This document shows, piece after piece, positions 1 through 7,770 of a stretch of DNA of 64,000 nt (within the stretch, counting starts at the first letter, position 1; every line of letters starts with the position of its first letter). The notes under the pieces are model-generated. The model ran no database searches and was not told where the DNA came from. It saw nothing but the letters and a program-made list of their open reading frames with translations. Both the position numbers and the translations under genes were made by a program. Location: the NCBI RefSeq assembly GCF_020873875.1, contig NZ_JAHWGU010000007.1, forward strand, positions 248,001 to 312,000, in the 5' to 3' direction. The DNA comes from Actinoplanes sp. DH11. Its GTDB lineage: Bacteria > Actinomycetota > Actinomycetes > Mycobacteriales > Micromonosporaceae.

Positions 1-1340
1 GCGGCATCCTGTTCGTCATCGGTGACACGACACAGACCGTCACCGTGCTCCTCGGCGACACCAGTGGCCTGACCAGCGGCGGCACCGTGCAGAGCACCTG
101 CTTCGCGGTCGGCCTGGGCATGCTGATCCTGGCCATGCTGGCCCATCCGCACCCGCACCGCTCCGGCCGGGAACGGCTCGCGTTCTGGCTCGACTCGGCC
201 ACCGTGCTCGTCGGCGGCGCCGTCGTCACCTGGTGCTTCGCCGCGAACACCGAAGGCTCCACCGGCGACCTGATCGCCACCCTCGTCGCCGGCGCGGTCG
301 TGCTGACCTCCGCCTTCGCCGCGGTCAAGATGAGCCTCAGCGGCAACGCGCCGATGCACAAGGCCGCGGTCTTCCCGATGATCCTCTCGGCCGGAGTGAA
401 CAGCGTCGGATTCTTCCTCGCCCCCGACGGCGCGGCGGCGCTGCCCGCCTACGTCCTCGCGGTCCGGTTCGTGCCGTCGCTGCTGATCGCCACCGGCCCG
501 CGCGTCCAGGACATCATCGCCCGCTTCGACCAGAGCGCGTTCGGCTCCAAGCGCCGCAAGCCGTACAGCCTGCTGCCCTACGGCTCGATCGCTGTCGTCT
601 TCGGGGCGCTCGTCTTCATCGTCGCGCGCAGCAGCACCTTCGACGGCAGCGACGAGAACCAGCTCTGGGGCGTGATCGCCGGCCTCGGTGTGATCATCGC
701 GCTGGTCGCCGGGCGTCAGCTGGTCGCCTTCCACGACAACACCCGGCTGATCACCGAACTCGACCACACCCTCGCCGAACTGCGCGAGCACGAGATCCGG
801 TTGCGGCACCAGGCGAACACCGACGGACTCACCGGGCTGGCGAACCGTACCCACCTCAACGACGAGATGGCCGAGGCCCTGGCCGGCGCCGAGCCCGGCA
901 CGATCTCGCTGCTGCTGATCGACCTGGACGGGTTCAAGGCGGTCAACGACACGCTCGGCCACCCCGCCGGCGACGCCCTGCTGATCGGCGTGGCCCGCAA
1001 GCTCACCGAGTCGGTGCGCGCCGGCGACCTGGTCGCCCGGCTCGGCGGCGACGAGTTCGCGGTCCTGCTGCGCGACTGCGACGAGAACTCCGCCGAGCAC
1101 ACCGCCCGGCGCATCCTGCGCGCCCTGGAGACGCCGCTGCCGGTCGGCGGCGACGTGCGGACCACCGCCAACGCGAGCATCGGCACCGCCACCGCAGGCC
1201 CCGGCACCGACATCGAGTCGCTGCTGCGGGACGCGGACGTGGCGATGTACGCCGCGAAACGCGCCGGCAAAGGCTGCTGGCGCAGCTACACGCCAGGCCT
1301 GGCGGCGGTGCGGCCGGAGGCTTTCGACCGGGCGGGCTGA
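1..1340 (+). CDS. Membrane-anchored diguanylate cyclase (GGDEF), 5' truncated
   Basis: The reading frame is open from base 3 to the TGA at 1340, so the true start lies left of the window; the GTG at 45 is only an internal candidate. The N-terminal half is a run of hydrophobic segments with short charged loops, consistent with several membrane helices. A charged linker, probably helical, follows, then a GGDEF domain opening with NTDGLTGLANR. The catalytic GGDEF motif is at 1044-1058. An RxxD motif (RAGD, 1018-1029) sits five residues before it, the spacing of a product-inhibition I-site. By family knowledge it makes cyclic di-GMP from two GTP at the membrane. No EAL domain follows. The signal sensed by the membrane part is unknown. 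Confidence 0.85.
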   Translation, partial: GILFVIGDTTQTVTVLLGDTSGLTSGGTVQSTCFAVGLGMLILAMLAHPHPHRSGRERLAFWLDSATVLVGGAVVTWCFAANTEGSTGDLIATLVAGAVVLTSAFAAVKMSLSGNAPMHKAAVFPMILSAGVNSVGFFLAPDGAAALPAYVLAVRFVPSLLIATGPRVQDIIARFDQSAFGSKRRKPYSLLPYGSIAVVFGALVFIVARSSTFDGSDENQLWGVIAGLGVIIALVAGRQLVAFHDNTRLITELDHTLAELREHEIRLRHQANTDGLTGLANRTHLNDEMAEALAGAEPGTISLLLIDLDGFKAVNDTLGHPAGDALLIGVARKLTESVRAGDLVARLGGDEFAVLLRDCDENSAEHTARRILRALETPLPVGGDVRTTANASIGTATAGPGTDIESLLRDADVAMYAAKRAGKGCWRSYTPGLAAVRPEAFDRAG

Positions 1341-1393
1341 TTCCGGCGGTACGGGCGAAGCCGCGTCCCGCGGGCCTGTGGCATGGTGGTCCG

Positions 1394-1813
1394 GTGACGC
1401 TCGACGACCTGGTCCGGTTGCGCCGCGCCCGGGACCGGATGGACCGTGACTACGCGGAGCCGCTCGACGTGCCGGCACTGGCCCGGCAGGCGTGCATGTC
1501 GGCCGGGCACTTCTCGCGCAGCTTCCGGGCCGCGTTCGGCGAGACGCCGTACAGCTATCTGATGACCCGCCGCATCGAACGCGCCAAGGCGTTGCTGCGG
1601 CGCGGCGACCTGTCGGTGACCGAGGTTTGCTTCGCCGTCGGCTGTACCTCGCTCGGCTCCTTCAGCACCCGCTTCACCGAGCTGGTGGGGGTGAGCCCGA
1701 GCGCGTACCGGGACCGCGACCACCAGGCCGGCGCCGCCATCCCGGCCTGCTACGCCAAGATCTACACCAGACCGGTCAGGAACGGAGAAGCGCGCCACGC
1801 CCCGCGTCCGTAG
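1394..1813 (+). CDS. AraC-family transcriptional regulator (stand-alone HTH domain)
   Basis: This 139-residue protein consists almost entirely of an AraC/XylS double helix-turn-helix. The second half carries the family signature around GCTSLGSFSTRFTELVGVSP. The first helix-turn-helix is in LARQACMSAGHFSRSFRAAF. There is no N-terminal ligand-binding domain, so it probably does not sense a small molecule by itself. The GTG at 1394 is the only start in this frame that gives a compact AraC domain; upstream the frame only mirrors the GGDEF gene. A VOC protein starts 10 bases downstream, so the pair may be co-transcribed, with the regulator controlling its neighbour (inference). Confidence 0.8.
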   Translation: MTLDDLVRLRRARDRMDRDYAEPLDVPALARQACMSAGHFSRSFRAAFGETPYSYLMTRRIERAKALLRRGDLSVTEVCFAVGCTSLGSFSTRFTELVGVSPSAYRDRDHQAGAAIPACYAKIYTRPVRNGEARHAPRP

Positions 1814-1823
1814 CGTGGTCGCC

Positions 1824-2234
1824 ATGACATTCAAGGTCGCACAGACATTCATCGCCACCGACGACCACGACAAGGCCCTCGCCTTCTACCGCGACGCCCT
1901 CGGCCTCCAGGTCCGCAACGACGTGGGCTTCGAGGGAATGCGCTGGATCACCCTCGGCTCCCCCGACCAGCCAGACGTCGACATCGTCCTCGAACCGCCG
2001 CTGACCGATCCCAACGCCTCCCCCGCCGACCGCGACACGATGGCCGAACTGCTGGCCAAGGGCCTGCTGCGCAGCGTCATCTTCACCACCGACGACGTCG
2101 ACGGCACGTTCGAGAAAATCCGGGCCGCCGGCGGCGAGGTCCTGCAGGAACCCATCGACCAGCCCTACGGCGTCCGCGACTGCGCGTTCCGCGACCCGGC
2201 CGGCAACATGGTCCGCATCAACCAGAAGAAGTGA
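1824..2234 (+). CDS. VOC-superfamily (glyoxalase/bleomycin-resistance-like) protein
   Basis: This 136-residue protein has the two-repeat beta-alpha-beta layout of vicinal-oxygen-chelate proteins. It opens with DHDKALAFYRDALGLQV and ends with FRDPAGNMVRINQ, the usual first-helix and last-strand signatures. The ATG at 1824 is preferred to the GTG at 1815, because the fold starts at MTFKVAQTF. A TAGCGT hexamer ends 7 bases before the ATG and could be the -10 box of a leaderless transcript. Family members include metal-dependent lyases, dioxygenases and drug-binding proteins. Nothing visible fixes the substrate. The upstream AraC gene is probably its partner. Confidence 0.75.
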   Translation: MTFKVAQTFIATDDHDKALAFYRDALGLQVRNDVGFEGMRWITLGSPDQPDVDIVLEPPLTDPNASPADRDTMAELLAKGLLRSVIFTTDDVDGTFEKIRAAGGEVLQEPIDQPYGVRDCAFRDPAGNMVRINQKK

Positions 2235-2300
2235 TAGCCGGTCCCCGGTGGGTACTCCTTGCGCGGACCATCCCGGGTTCGTTCCGTAGGAGGAGTCTCC

Positions 2301-2471
2301 ATGACCGTGGCCGAACCGACCGGGCAGCCCGACCTCGAGCGCCCGATCGACCTCAACGACTTCCGCGACCAGAAGCAGAAGCGGGAACAGCAGCGCCCCG
2401 ACGGCGTGACCGGCGACCAGGACGACAACGACCCCGGCACGCCGCCGCCGATGCCCGAGCCGTCCTCCTGA
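2301..2471 (+). CDS. Small hydrophilic protein of unknown function
   Basis: This 56-residue, highly charged, Asp/Gln/Pro-rich protein has no hydrophobic segment and no Cys. A strong ribosome-binding site (AGGAGGAG, about 7 bases before the ATG at 2301) makes it a likely real gene despite its size. The C-terminus is a Pro-rich tail. I do not recognise a family, and its composition suggests a disordered protein. It lies between a VOC gene and an acetyltransferase gene, both on the same strand. Confidence 0.55.
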   Translation: MTVAEPTGQPDLERPIDLNDFRDQKQKREQQRPDGVTGDQDDNDPGTPPPMPEPSS

Positions 2472-2543
2472 CGCGGAGACCGACGCGGACACCCACCGGC
2501 CCGGCCTGACACCGGGCCGGTGCGCCGTGTCTACGATGCGGCC

Positions 2544-3236
2544 GTGATCGCGATGCATCTCGCCAACGCCGCAGCCATGTGGGCCTCCCGGGCGCCCGGC
2601 GCCGAACGCTCCGGCGACTACCTGCTCGCCGAGCACCCCGCCGGGGCACGCGTCGTCCTGCTGACCGCCGGGGCGCGGCCGGAGCACGTGCTCGCTCTCG
2701 CGCCGCGACGCACGCTGGTGGTGGAGGACGCCTACGGCGTCATCGACCCGCACGCCGGGACGCTGCACATGCCGGTGATGATCCGGCAGCCCGGGCGGAT
2801 GCCTGCGGTTCCGGCCCAGGGCGTACGCGTCACCGCGGTGACCGACCCCGCACAACTCGCCGTGGCGGAGCGGGTGATGGTCGACGGTTTCCCGCTGCCC
2901 GCCTATCAACCCTGGTCAGCGGGGCAGGCCCTGCCGCCGGCCCTGCTCACGGAACCCGGCTGGCGGGTGTGGCTGGCCTCGTGCGACGGCGAACCGGCCG
3001 CGGCGGGCTGCACCTACGACGACGGCACGGCGGTGGGCGTCTACTGGCTCGCCACGCTGCCCCGGCACCGATCACGCGGCGCCGGCCGCACCCTGCTGAC
3101 CACGGCACTCGCCGCCCGGCCGGACCGGCACTTCACCCTGGTGGCGACGGAGGCCGGGCAACCCCTGTACGAATCGCTGGGCTTCGCGACCGCCGGCCTC
3201 GCCGCCTGGCACACCCGCCCACCCCTGACCAGCTGA
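2544..3236 (+). CDS. GNAT-family N-acetyltransferase
   Basis: The protein (230 residues from the GTG at 2544) ends in a GNAT domain. The acetyl-CoA-binding motif is in LPRHRSRGAGRTLLTTALAA, with the RxxGxG/A pattern, followed by a YESLGF motif near the C-terminus, typical of the last GNAT helix and strand. The N-terminal ~100 residues are less conserved. Start choice: a TACGAT hexamer at 2532-2537 ends 6 bases before the GTG at 2544, which fits a leaderless transcript; the ATG at 2553 is the alternative. It should transfer acetyl from acetyl-CoA to an amine. The substrate cannot be predicted. Confidence 0.75.
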   Translation: MIAMHLANAAAMWASRAPGAERSGDYLLAEHPAGARVVLLTAGARPEHVLALAPRRTLVVEDAYGVIDPHAGTLHMPVMIRQPGRMPAVPAQGVRVTAVTDPAQLAVAERVMVDGFPLPAYQPWSAGQALPPALLTEPGWRVWLASCDGEPAAAGCTYDDGTAVGVYWLATLPRHRSRGAGRTLLTTALAARPDRHFTLVATEAGQPLYESLGFATAGLAAWHTRPPLTS

Positions 3237-3246
3237 CCCTTATCGG

Positions 3247-3873
3247 TCATCCCACCCACCGGATCACCACCGCGCCCGCGCCGGTCCCACCGGTCGCGAG
3301 TCCCGCCGGAATCACCGCGGTGCTCGTCGCCGAACACCTCCGGGACGCGGCGACCTGCGCGGTGCCTTCGGACGCGGCGGCGGGCGCGCTGCCCTCGAGT
3401 ACGGCGCCTTGCGCGATGACCTCGGACGCGGCGGCCTGCGCGGTGCCGGCGGACGCTGCAGCCTGCGCGGTGCCGGCGGACGCTGCAGCCTGCGCGGTAC
3501 CTTCGGACGCGGGGACCCGGGTGGTGCCGGTGGACGCGGCGGCCTGCGCGGTGCCTTCGGCCGCTGCGAACCGGGTGGTGCCGGTGGACGCGGTGGCCGT
3601 CACCAAGCCGGCGCGCGCAACGGTCGGCGCGGTGACAGTGCTTGCGAGCGCCAGGGTGGCACCCGGGAAAGCCGCCGGGATGATGCGGCCGGCGAACGGT
3701 GTCACGGCGGCGCCGTGGTCGGCCTGGCGGGTGGCGGCCGTGCTGCCGGCGGCGCCGACGACCAGCGCCGCGACCGTCGCGGCGCCACGCAGACGCCGGC
3801 GCAGCCGGGCCTCGGCTGCCGGGGCGGCAGAAGTGGACTGGGTGAGCGGGAAGCGGATCGCCATGTCGGTCAT
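3247..3873 (-). CDS. Ala/Thr-rich exported protein with 9-residue repeats
   Basis: From the ATG at 3873 the frame gives 208 residues. After an Arg-rich stretch there is a hydrophobic segment, AATVAALVVGAAGSTAA, that could be a signal or anchor. The rest is low-complexity Ala/Thr/Gly sequence with repeated TAQAAASAG-type units encoded by 27-bp direct repeats (about 3420-3510). I recognise no family. GC-rich repetitive DNA yields spurious open frames, so the call is tentative; the signal-like segment and a plausible start argue for it. An upstream start in the same frame (4044) is less likely, since it adds only Arg/Gly-rich sequence. Confidence 0.4.
   Translation of the reverse strand: MTDMAIRFPLTQSTSAAPAAEARLRRRLRGAATVAALVVGAAGSTAATRQADHGAAVTPFAGRIIPAAFPGATLALASTVTAPTVARAGLVTATASTGTTRFAAAEGTAQAAASTGTTRVPASEGTAQAAASAGTAQAAASAGTAQAAASEVIAQGAVLEGSAPAAASEGTAQVAASRRCSATSTAVIPAGLATGGTGAGAVVIRWVG
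3420..3515. repeat. 27-bp direct repeats inside the Ala-rich gene
   Basis: A 27-base unit containing CTGCGCGGTGCCGGCGGACG recurs in tandem, with shorter degenerate relatives on both sides (about 3350-3600). The period is a multiple of three, so on the minus strand it encodes 9-residue Ala-rich repeats. This is compatible with selection on a coding repeat. Confidence 0.7.
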
Positions 3874-3989
3874 GACGATCACTGTCCGTCGCGCTCTTGG
3901 CTCTGACCCGTGAGCGATCTGTGCGCTTCCTGTGCGACGTGCGCCGCCCGCCCAGCTTTGCGCCCCGGCTCCCTTCGGTCGCCATACCC

Positions 3990-4182
3990 CTGATCCCCGT
4001 CCGGCCCACACCACCCGCGCCGCGCTGATCACCGTCCGGCCCATGCCCGCGCCACCCTGATCACCGTCCGGCCCATGCCCGCGCCACCCTGATCACCGTC
4101 CGGCCCATGCCCGCGCCACCCTGATCACCGTCCGGCCCATGCCCGCGCCACCCTGATCACCGTCCGGCCCATGCCGCCCGCG
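3990..4182. repeat. 32-bp tandem repeat array
   Basis: The unit begins CTGATCACCGTCCGGCCCAT and is 32 bases long. Units start at 4025, 4057, 4089, 4121 and 4153; four are complete and essentially identical and the fifth breaks down after about 24 bases. A degenerate copy starts at 3990, spaced 35 bases. Each unit carries a TGATCA palindrome. There are no unique spacers, so it is not a CRISPR array. The near identity suggests recent slippage or unequal crossover. Confidence 0.95.
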
Positions 4183-4213
4183 CCTGACCCCCGCTGGCGC
4201 TTCCCTGGCGAGA

Positions 4214-4290
4214 TGTTGATCTGCTAGCGCTACGAAATCGCTGTGATCAAGGGGTCAAAACCGCGATTTCGCATCGCTAGCAGATCAACA
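4214..4290. repeat. 28-bp near-perfect inverted repeat with 21-bp loop
   Basis: The left arm (4214-4241) begins TGTTGATCTGCTAGCG. The right arm (4263-4290) is its reverse complement except for two mismatches near the middle. The loop is 4242-4262. The arms are notably less GC-rich than the surroundings. No T-tract follows, and the flanking genes diverge from it, so a transcription terminator is unlikely. A large operator, a cruciform, or the remnant of a small mobile element are the alternatives. Confidence 0.9.
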
Positions 4291-4304
4291 CCGCCGGACG
4301 GACC

Positions 4305-4402
4305 CCAACGCGCCGCGCGAACCCCGACACGCCGCGCGAACCCCAACGGGCCGCGCGGACCCAACGGGCCGGGCGGACCCAACGGGCCGGGCGGACCCCA
4401 AC
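4305..4402. repeat. 18-19 bp GC-rich tandem repeats
   Basis: About five consecutive units of the type ACGGGCCGGGCGGACCCC, differing by one to three bases, lie between the inverted repeat and the VOC gene. The last copies are the most alike. Confidence 0.8.
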
Positions 4403-4528
4403 GCGGTCGACCGCGGCCACCTGTTCCGGGGGACCGCAACAGAGCCGGGAGCGAGCAACAGCACCCCCGAGTGCCGGAGCGGAGCCCTTGAGCGCCGGCG
4501 GCGGGGGCGCTGCGGTTAGCATCAGGCG

Positions 4529-4951
4529 ATGGCTGTGATCGCGCAGATCTCGCTGGGAGTTGCGGACGCGGAGCGGGCCGGAAACTTCTGGGCACAAACA
4601 CTGGGCTATGTCCGGCAGGCACCCCGATGGCAGGGCGACGACTGGGTGGTGATCGTGCCGCCGCCGGGTGACAGCGGGGTGGCGATCGCGCTGGACGTCA
4701 GTACGAGCCGGGTGGAGGACGAGCCCCGGATCCACCTGGATCTGCTCGCCGGTGAGGCGGGGCTGGACGCCGAGGTGGACCGGCTGGTCAAGCTGGGTGC
4801 CGGCCGGGTGGACTGGCCGCACTATCCGAAGCCCGGGGAGCGGCACCCGGCGGAGCTGCCGTACGTGGTGCTGGCCGACACCGAGGGCAACCGCTTCTGC
4901 GTGGCCGCCCACCCGGCTGACCACGCGGCCGGCCAACCGCGCAGCCACTGA
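4529..4951 (+). CDS. VOC-superfamily protein
   Basis: This 140-residue protein carries the VOC pattern: an N-terminal strand/helix IAQISLGVADAERAGNFW and a C-terminal VVLADTEGNRFCV strand that would contribute a metal or substrate ligand. It resembles single-domain glyoxalase-like proteins common in actinomycetes. The ATG at 4529 has no ribosome-binding site, but a TAGCAT hexamer ends about 7 bases upstream, so the message is probably leaderless. The substrate is unknown. It is not obviously related in sequence to the VOC gene at 1824. Confidence 0.75.
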   Translation: MAVIAQISLGVADAERAGNFWAQTLGYVRQAPRWQGDDWVVIVPPPGDSGVAIALDVSTSRVEDEPRIHLDLLAGEAGLDAEVDRLVKLGAGRVDWPHYPKPGERHPAELPYVVLADTEGNRFCVAAHPADHAAGQPRSH

Positions 4952-5080
4952 CCGCCCCGCCGCTGACCGCCCCGCCGCTGACCGCCCCGCCCGCAGACCG
5001 ACCAGCCCGCAGACCGACCAGCCCGCAGACCGCCCAGCCCACTGACCGATCAGCCCGCAGACCGCCCCGCCGCCAACGCG
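4950..5080. repeat. 15-16 bp short tandem repeats between convergent genes
   Basis: Two interleaved families of short units, GACCGCCCCGCCGCT and CCCGCAGACCGACCAG, fill the space between the VOC gene and the convergent 2H-phosphoesterase gene. The first copies are exact. Confidence 0.8.
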
Positions 5081-5087
5081 CGGCCGG

Positions 5088-5711
5088 CTAACCGCCCAGC
5101 GGGATCTCGGCGATCGGTGACCAGGTCACCGTCTTCGCGGTGGCGTCGACCGCGACGTCGACCAGGTGCACCCGGTCGATCGTCATCGGGGCGTGGCTGG
5201 GGCGTACCCGGCGCAGATCGCGCTGGATGTCGGCGTTGTCGGCCTCGCCGTTCGCGTACCCGATGGTCATGTGCGGGATGCCGGCGTGGTACCGCAGCGC
5301 CTCCGGGCCGCGCACCGCGCCGACCGCCTCGTGCACCGCCGCGCCGAGCCGCCCGATCTCGTCGTCGGGGTGCACGTCGAACATCACTACCGACGTCTGC
5401 GCCAGGCAGCTGCCGACGGTGAGGGTGAACGGTGGCACGGTGGCGAGCCGGCGGGTGAGTGCGGCGGCCAGGTGGGCGCGTTCGGCGGGTGGGACCTGGG
5501 CGCCGTACCGGTCGGCGATCTGCATGATGGTGATGTGCAGCCAGCGGTCCTGGACGAAGGTCAGCGGGTGACCGGCCAGCGCCGAGCGGCAACCGGCGGC
5601 CAGTTCGGCCAGTTCCTGGTCGCGGTCGAGGTCGGGGATGGCGTAGACGTGCAGCAGCGTCTCCCCGGCGGGCCAGGCCTGGGTGCCGTGCCGGAACTGG
5701 AAGGGTTTCAC
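5088..5711 (-). CDS. 2H phosphoesterase / 2'-5' RNA ligase-like protein
   Basis: The protein is 207 residues with two H-x-T/S motifs, LHITIMQ in the first half and PHMTIGYANGE in the second. These are the paired catalytic signatures of the 2H phosphoesterase superfamily (LigT, cyclic phosphodiesterases). The size fits a single 2H fold. By family knowledge it would cleave or form 2'-5' or cyclic phosphodiester bonds in RNA or nucleotides; the in vivo substrate is unknown. The gene converges on the VOC gene and starts at the ATG at 5711. The lipoprotein gene upstream on the same strand ends 43 bases before this start. Confidence 0.75.
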   Translation of the reverse strand: MKPFQFRHGTQAWPAGETLLHVYAIPDLDRDQELAELAAGCRSALAGHPLTFVQDRWLHITIMQIADRYGAQVPPAERAHLAAALTRRLATVPPFTLTVGSCLAQTSVVMFDVHPDDEIGRLGAAVHEAVGAVRGPEALRYHAGIPHMTIGYANGEADNADIQRDLRRVRPSHAPMTIDRVHLVDVAVDATAKTVTWSPIAEIPLGG

Positions 5712-5754
5712 GGCGGCAACTCTAGATTGCGTCGTTGCCGCCGTTCGGAATCGG

Positions 5755-6243
5755 TCAGTTTACGCTGCGGTCCACCGGCTCGTCCGGGTTCGAGCTGGCG
5801 CCCGAACCGCCGGTCGACGGCGACGCGATGCCCGCCTTCACGGTCTTGGGGTCCTGGCAGACCGTGCGGAACTTGAGGATCTCGGTGCTCACCGCGGCGG
5901 TGAGCGTCTGCTCGTCCGGGTTGCCGGCGGCGGCCTCGGCCTTGCGGACGCTGAACTCCAGCACGCTCGACGCGATGGTGATCACCGAACTCTTCGACGT
6001 CTTGCCCGCGGTGATGATCTCGTTGGCGGACTCCAGGTCCAGGTCGTGGCCCGCCTTGCCGAGGACCGCGTTCTCCGCCAGCGTGCAGGCGGTCGCGGAG
6101 CCCTCGTCCAGGCCGGTCAGGTCCACCGCGGACGCCACGGTGGCGGCGCCGGGTGCGGTGGTGGGTTCGTCGTTGCTGGCACAGCCGGATAGGGCCAGAG
6201 CCAGCAGCGCGCTTGTGGCGATCACTGCGCTGGTTCCTCGCAT
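5755..6243 (-). CDS. Putative secreted lipoprotein
   Basis: From the ATG at 6243 the 162-residue protein begins with a hydrophobic signal peptide ending in LALSGC, a clear lipobox, so it should be lipidated on Cys and held on the outer face of the membrane. The mature part begins with a Thr/Ala-rich linker, contains two Cys residues (ATACTLAE and FRTVCQDP) that could pair, and ends in a disordered Gly/Ser/Pro tail. I do not recognise the mature domain. A longer upstream start (6342) would bury the signal peptide and is rejected. Confidence 0.7.
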   Translation of the reverse strand: MRGTSAVIATSALLALALSGCASNDEPTTAPGAATVASAVDLTGLDEGSATACTLAENAVLGKAGHDLDLESANEIITAGKTSKSSVITIASSVLEFSVRKAEAAAGNPDEQTLTAAVSTEILKFRTVCQDPKTVKAGIASPSTGGSGASSNPDEPVDRSVN

Positions 6244-6383
6244 GACGGGCAAGGGTACGGATTCGCCTCGTCCCGGGCACGACGGGGCGCACCGGATGTG
6301 ACGTGGGTCTTTCGCATCGACCGGCCGCGATGACGGCGTCACGTACGGCTAGCGCCCGGTTCGTGCGGGGCCGGAGCGAGACG

Positions 6384-7583
6384 TCAGCGGATCTCGACCT
6401 CCAGCAGGGAGTAGCCGTAGGACCCGCTGCGCTTCGTGCCGTTCATCCGGATGTGCCGGGCGACCTGGCCGCCCACGTCCACCCGCACGGTGCCACCCTT
6501 GCCGGCCGACGTCTCGTACAGTGTCGTCCACTTCTTGCCGTCGGCCGAGCTTTCGACGCGGTAGCCGACGCCGTACGCCGCCTCCCACACCAGCGCCACC
6601 TCCGAGATCTGCCACAGCTGTTTCAGGTCGACCCGCAGCCACTGCCGGTCGGCGAAACCGCTCGACCAGCGCGTCGACGGGTCGCCGTCGATCGCGTGCC
6701 TGGGCGCCCACGCGTCGCCCTCACTTTCCGACGCGGTGGCCACGCCGGCGAGCGCGAGGTTGGCGCCGCCCGGGTTGCCCTTGGCGGCAGCAGTCTTCGA
6801 GGCGGCCGTCTTCGAGGCGCCACCAGGACCGGGTGCGGACGGGCCGGGCGACGCGGAGCCGGGCCCGGATGGTCCGTGGTTCGGGCCGGCGGAGACGCCG
6901 GCAGAGACGCCGGCGGCGCCGGCGGACGGGTTGATCACACCGGCGGACGCGTGGACCGGGTCGACGGAGGCTTCACCGGCGGGTGCGGCCGCACGGGTCC
7001 AGCCGGACGCGGAGCCGTCCGGTTCGAGCGCCGGTCCCGCGCCCGGCGAGGCAGGCGGCGACGGCGCGGGCTCATTGCCCGTTCCGGCCCACCCCGAGGT
7101 GTACGCCCAAACAGCACACCCCGCCACCACAGCCACCACCGCGACGGCCGCCACGGCCGGTCGCCCCCACTTCCGGGAACGACCGCCCACTGCCCGTTCC
7201 TCGACCGGCACTGCCGCTTGCTCCCGGCCGGGCGGCGACGACCGGTCCGCAGACGATCGGCCTGTGTCCGGCCGCAGTGACCGTTCCGCGGCCGGTTGCT
7301 CGTGTCCGGGCCGCAGTGGCCGGGCGGCGGCCGGTCGCTCGTGGCCCGGCTGCAGTGGCCGACCGGCGGCCGGTTGCGCCGGCACGGGCGCGGGCAGCAC
7401 GCCGCCGGTCCGCACCGGCGGTCGGGCCGGCATGCGGGTGAGCCGCAACCTTTCCGCCCGGGACGACCGCCCCTCCCTCGCCGCGCCGCCGCCGGACACG
7501 CCGCCACCGGACACGCCGCCACCGCCGCCCGCCGCGCCGCCGCCCGCCGCGCCACCGTTCGGTGCGTCGCCGATGCCGTTCAC
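6384..7583 (-). CDS. Membrane-anchored protein with C-terminal F5/8 type C (discoidin) domain
   Basis: Starting at the GTG at 7583 (preceded by a GGTGAG-type site) the product has 399 residues. The first ~160 are Gly/Ala/Pro/Arg-rich and disordered, including repeats such as PLRPGHEQPAAERSLRP. One hydrophobic helix follows (AVAAVAVVAVVAGCAVWAY), then a Pro/Ser/Ala-rich extracellular spacer. The last ~125 residues form an F5/8C domain: ASESEGDAWAPRHAIDGDP, then TRWSSGF, QWLRVDLKQ and the closing YSLLEVEIR. Such domains bind sugars. This is probably a type II membrane protein with an outside carbohydrate-binding head and a cytoplasmic disordered tail. Confidence 0.7.
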   Translation of the reverse strand: MNGIGDAPNGGAAGGGAAGGGGGVSGGGVSGGGAAREGRSSRAERLRLTRMPARPPVRTGGVLPAPVPAQPAAGRPLQPGHERPAAARPLRPGHEQPAAERSLRPDTGRSSADRSSPPGREQAAVPVEERAVGGRSRKWGRPAVAAVAVVAVVAGCAVWAYTSGWAGTGNEPAPSPPASPGAGPALEPDGSASGWTRAAAPAGEASVDPVHASAGVINPSAGAAGVSAGVSAGPNHGPSGPGSASPGPSAPGPGGASKTAASKTAAAKGNPGGANLALAGVATASESEGDAWAPRHAIDGDPSTRWSSGFADRQWLRVDLKQLWQISEVALVWEAAYGVGYRVESSADGKKWTTLYETSAGKGGTVRVDVGGQVARHIRMNGTKRSGSYGYSLLEVEIR

Positions 7584-7770
7584 TCTTGTCTCACCCCGTG
7601 TCGTTCCCGTCTGCGCGGCCCACCGCCGCAGCGCCGTATCTTGACGTACGCACATGTCCGGAAAGGACCATCGCGCTGCAGTAGGACCTCCGCAGGACCG
7701 GGCAGGCAGCACGAACGCGCGGTCAGTGACGCCGAGCACATTCGCGTGGCGGCCCGGTAAGGATTGTTGA

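Larger units (their letters stand above)
3874..4528. other. Gene-free region between divergent genes, dominated by repeats
   Basis: About 650 bases between the start of the minus-strand Ala-rich gene and the plus-strand VOC gene at 4529. I find no convincing gene. The short frames here follow the repeats and lack ribosome-binding sites. It holds a 32-bp tandem array (3990-4182), a long inverted repeat (4214-4290) and a cluster of about 18-bp GC-rich repeats (4305-4402), listed separately. The region lies upstream of both flanking genes, so it is regulatory or structural DNA, not a shared terminator. Confidence 0.7.

Noticed and set aside
3990..4182. CRISPR array
   Set aside because: Units abut directly with no unique spacers, and no cas genes are near.
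4214..4290. Rho-independent terminator
   Set aside because: The hairpin is upstream of both flanking divergent genes and no T-tract follows either arm.
4230..4622. Protein-coding frame on the minus strand
   Set aside because: It follows the GC-rich repeats (Pro/Gly/Arg periodic product), has no ribosome-binding site and overlaps the VOC gene.
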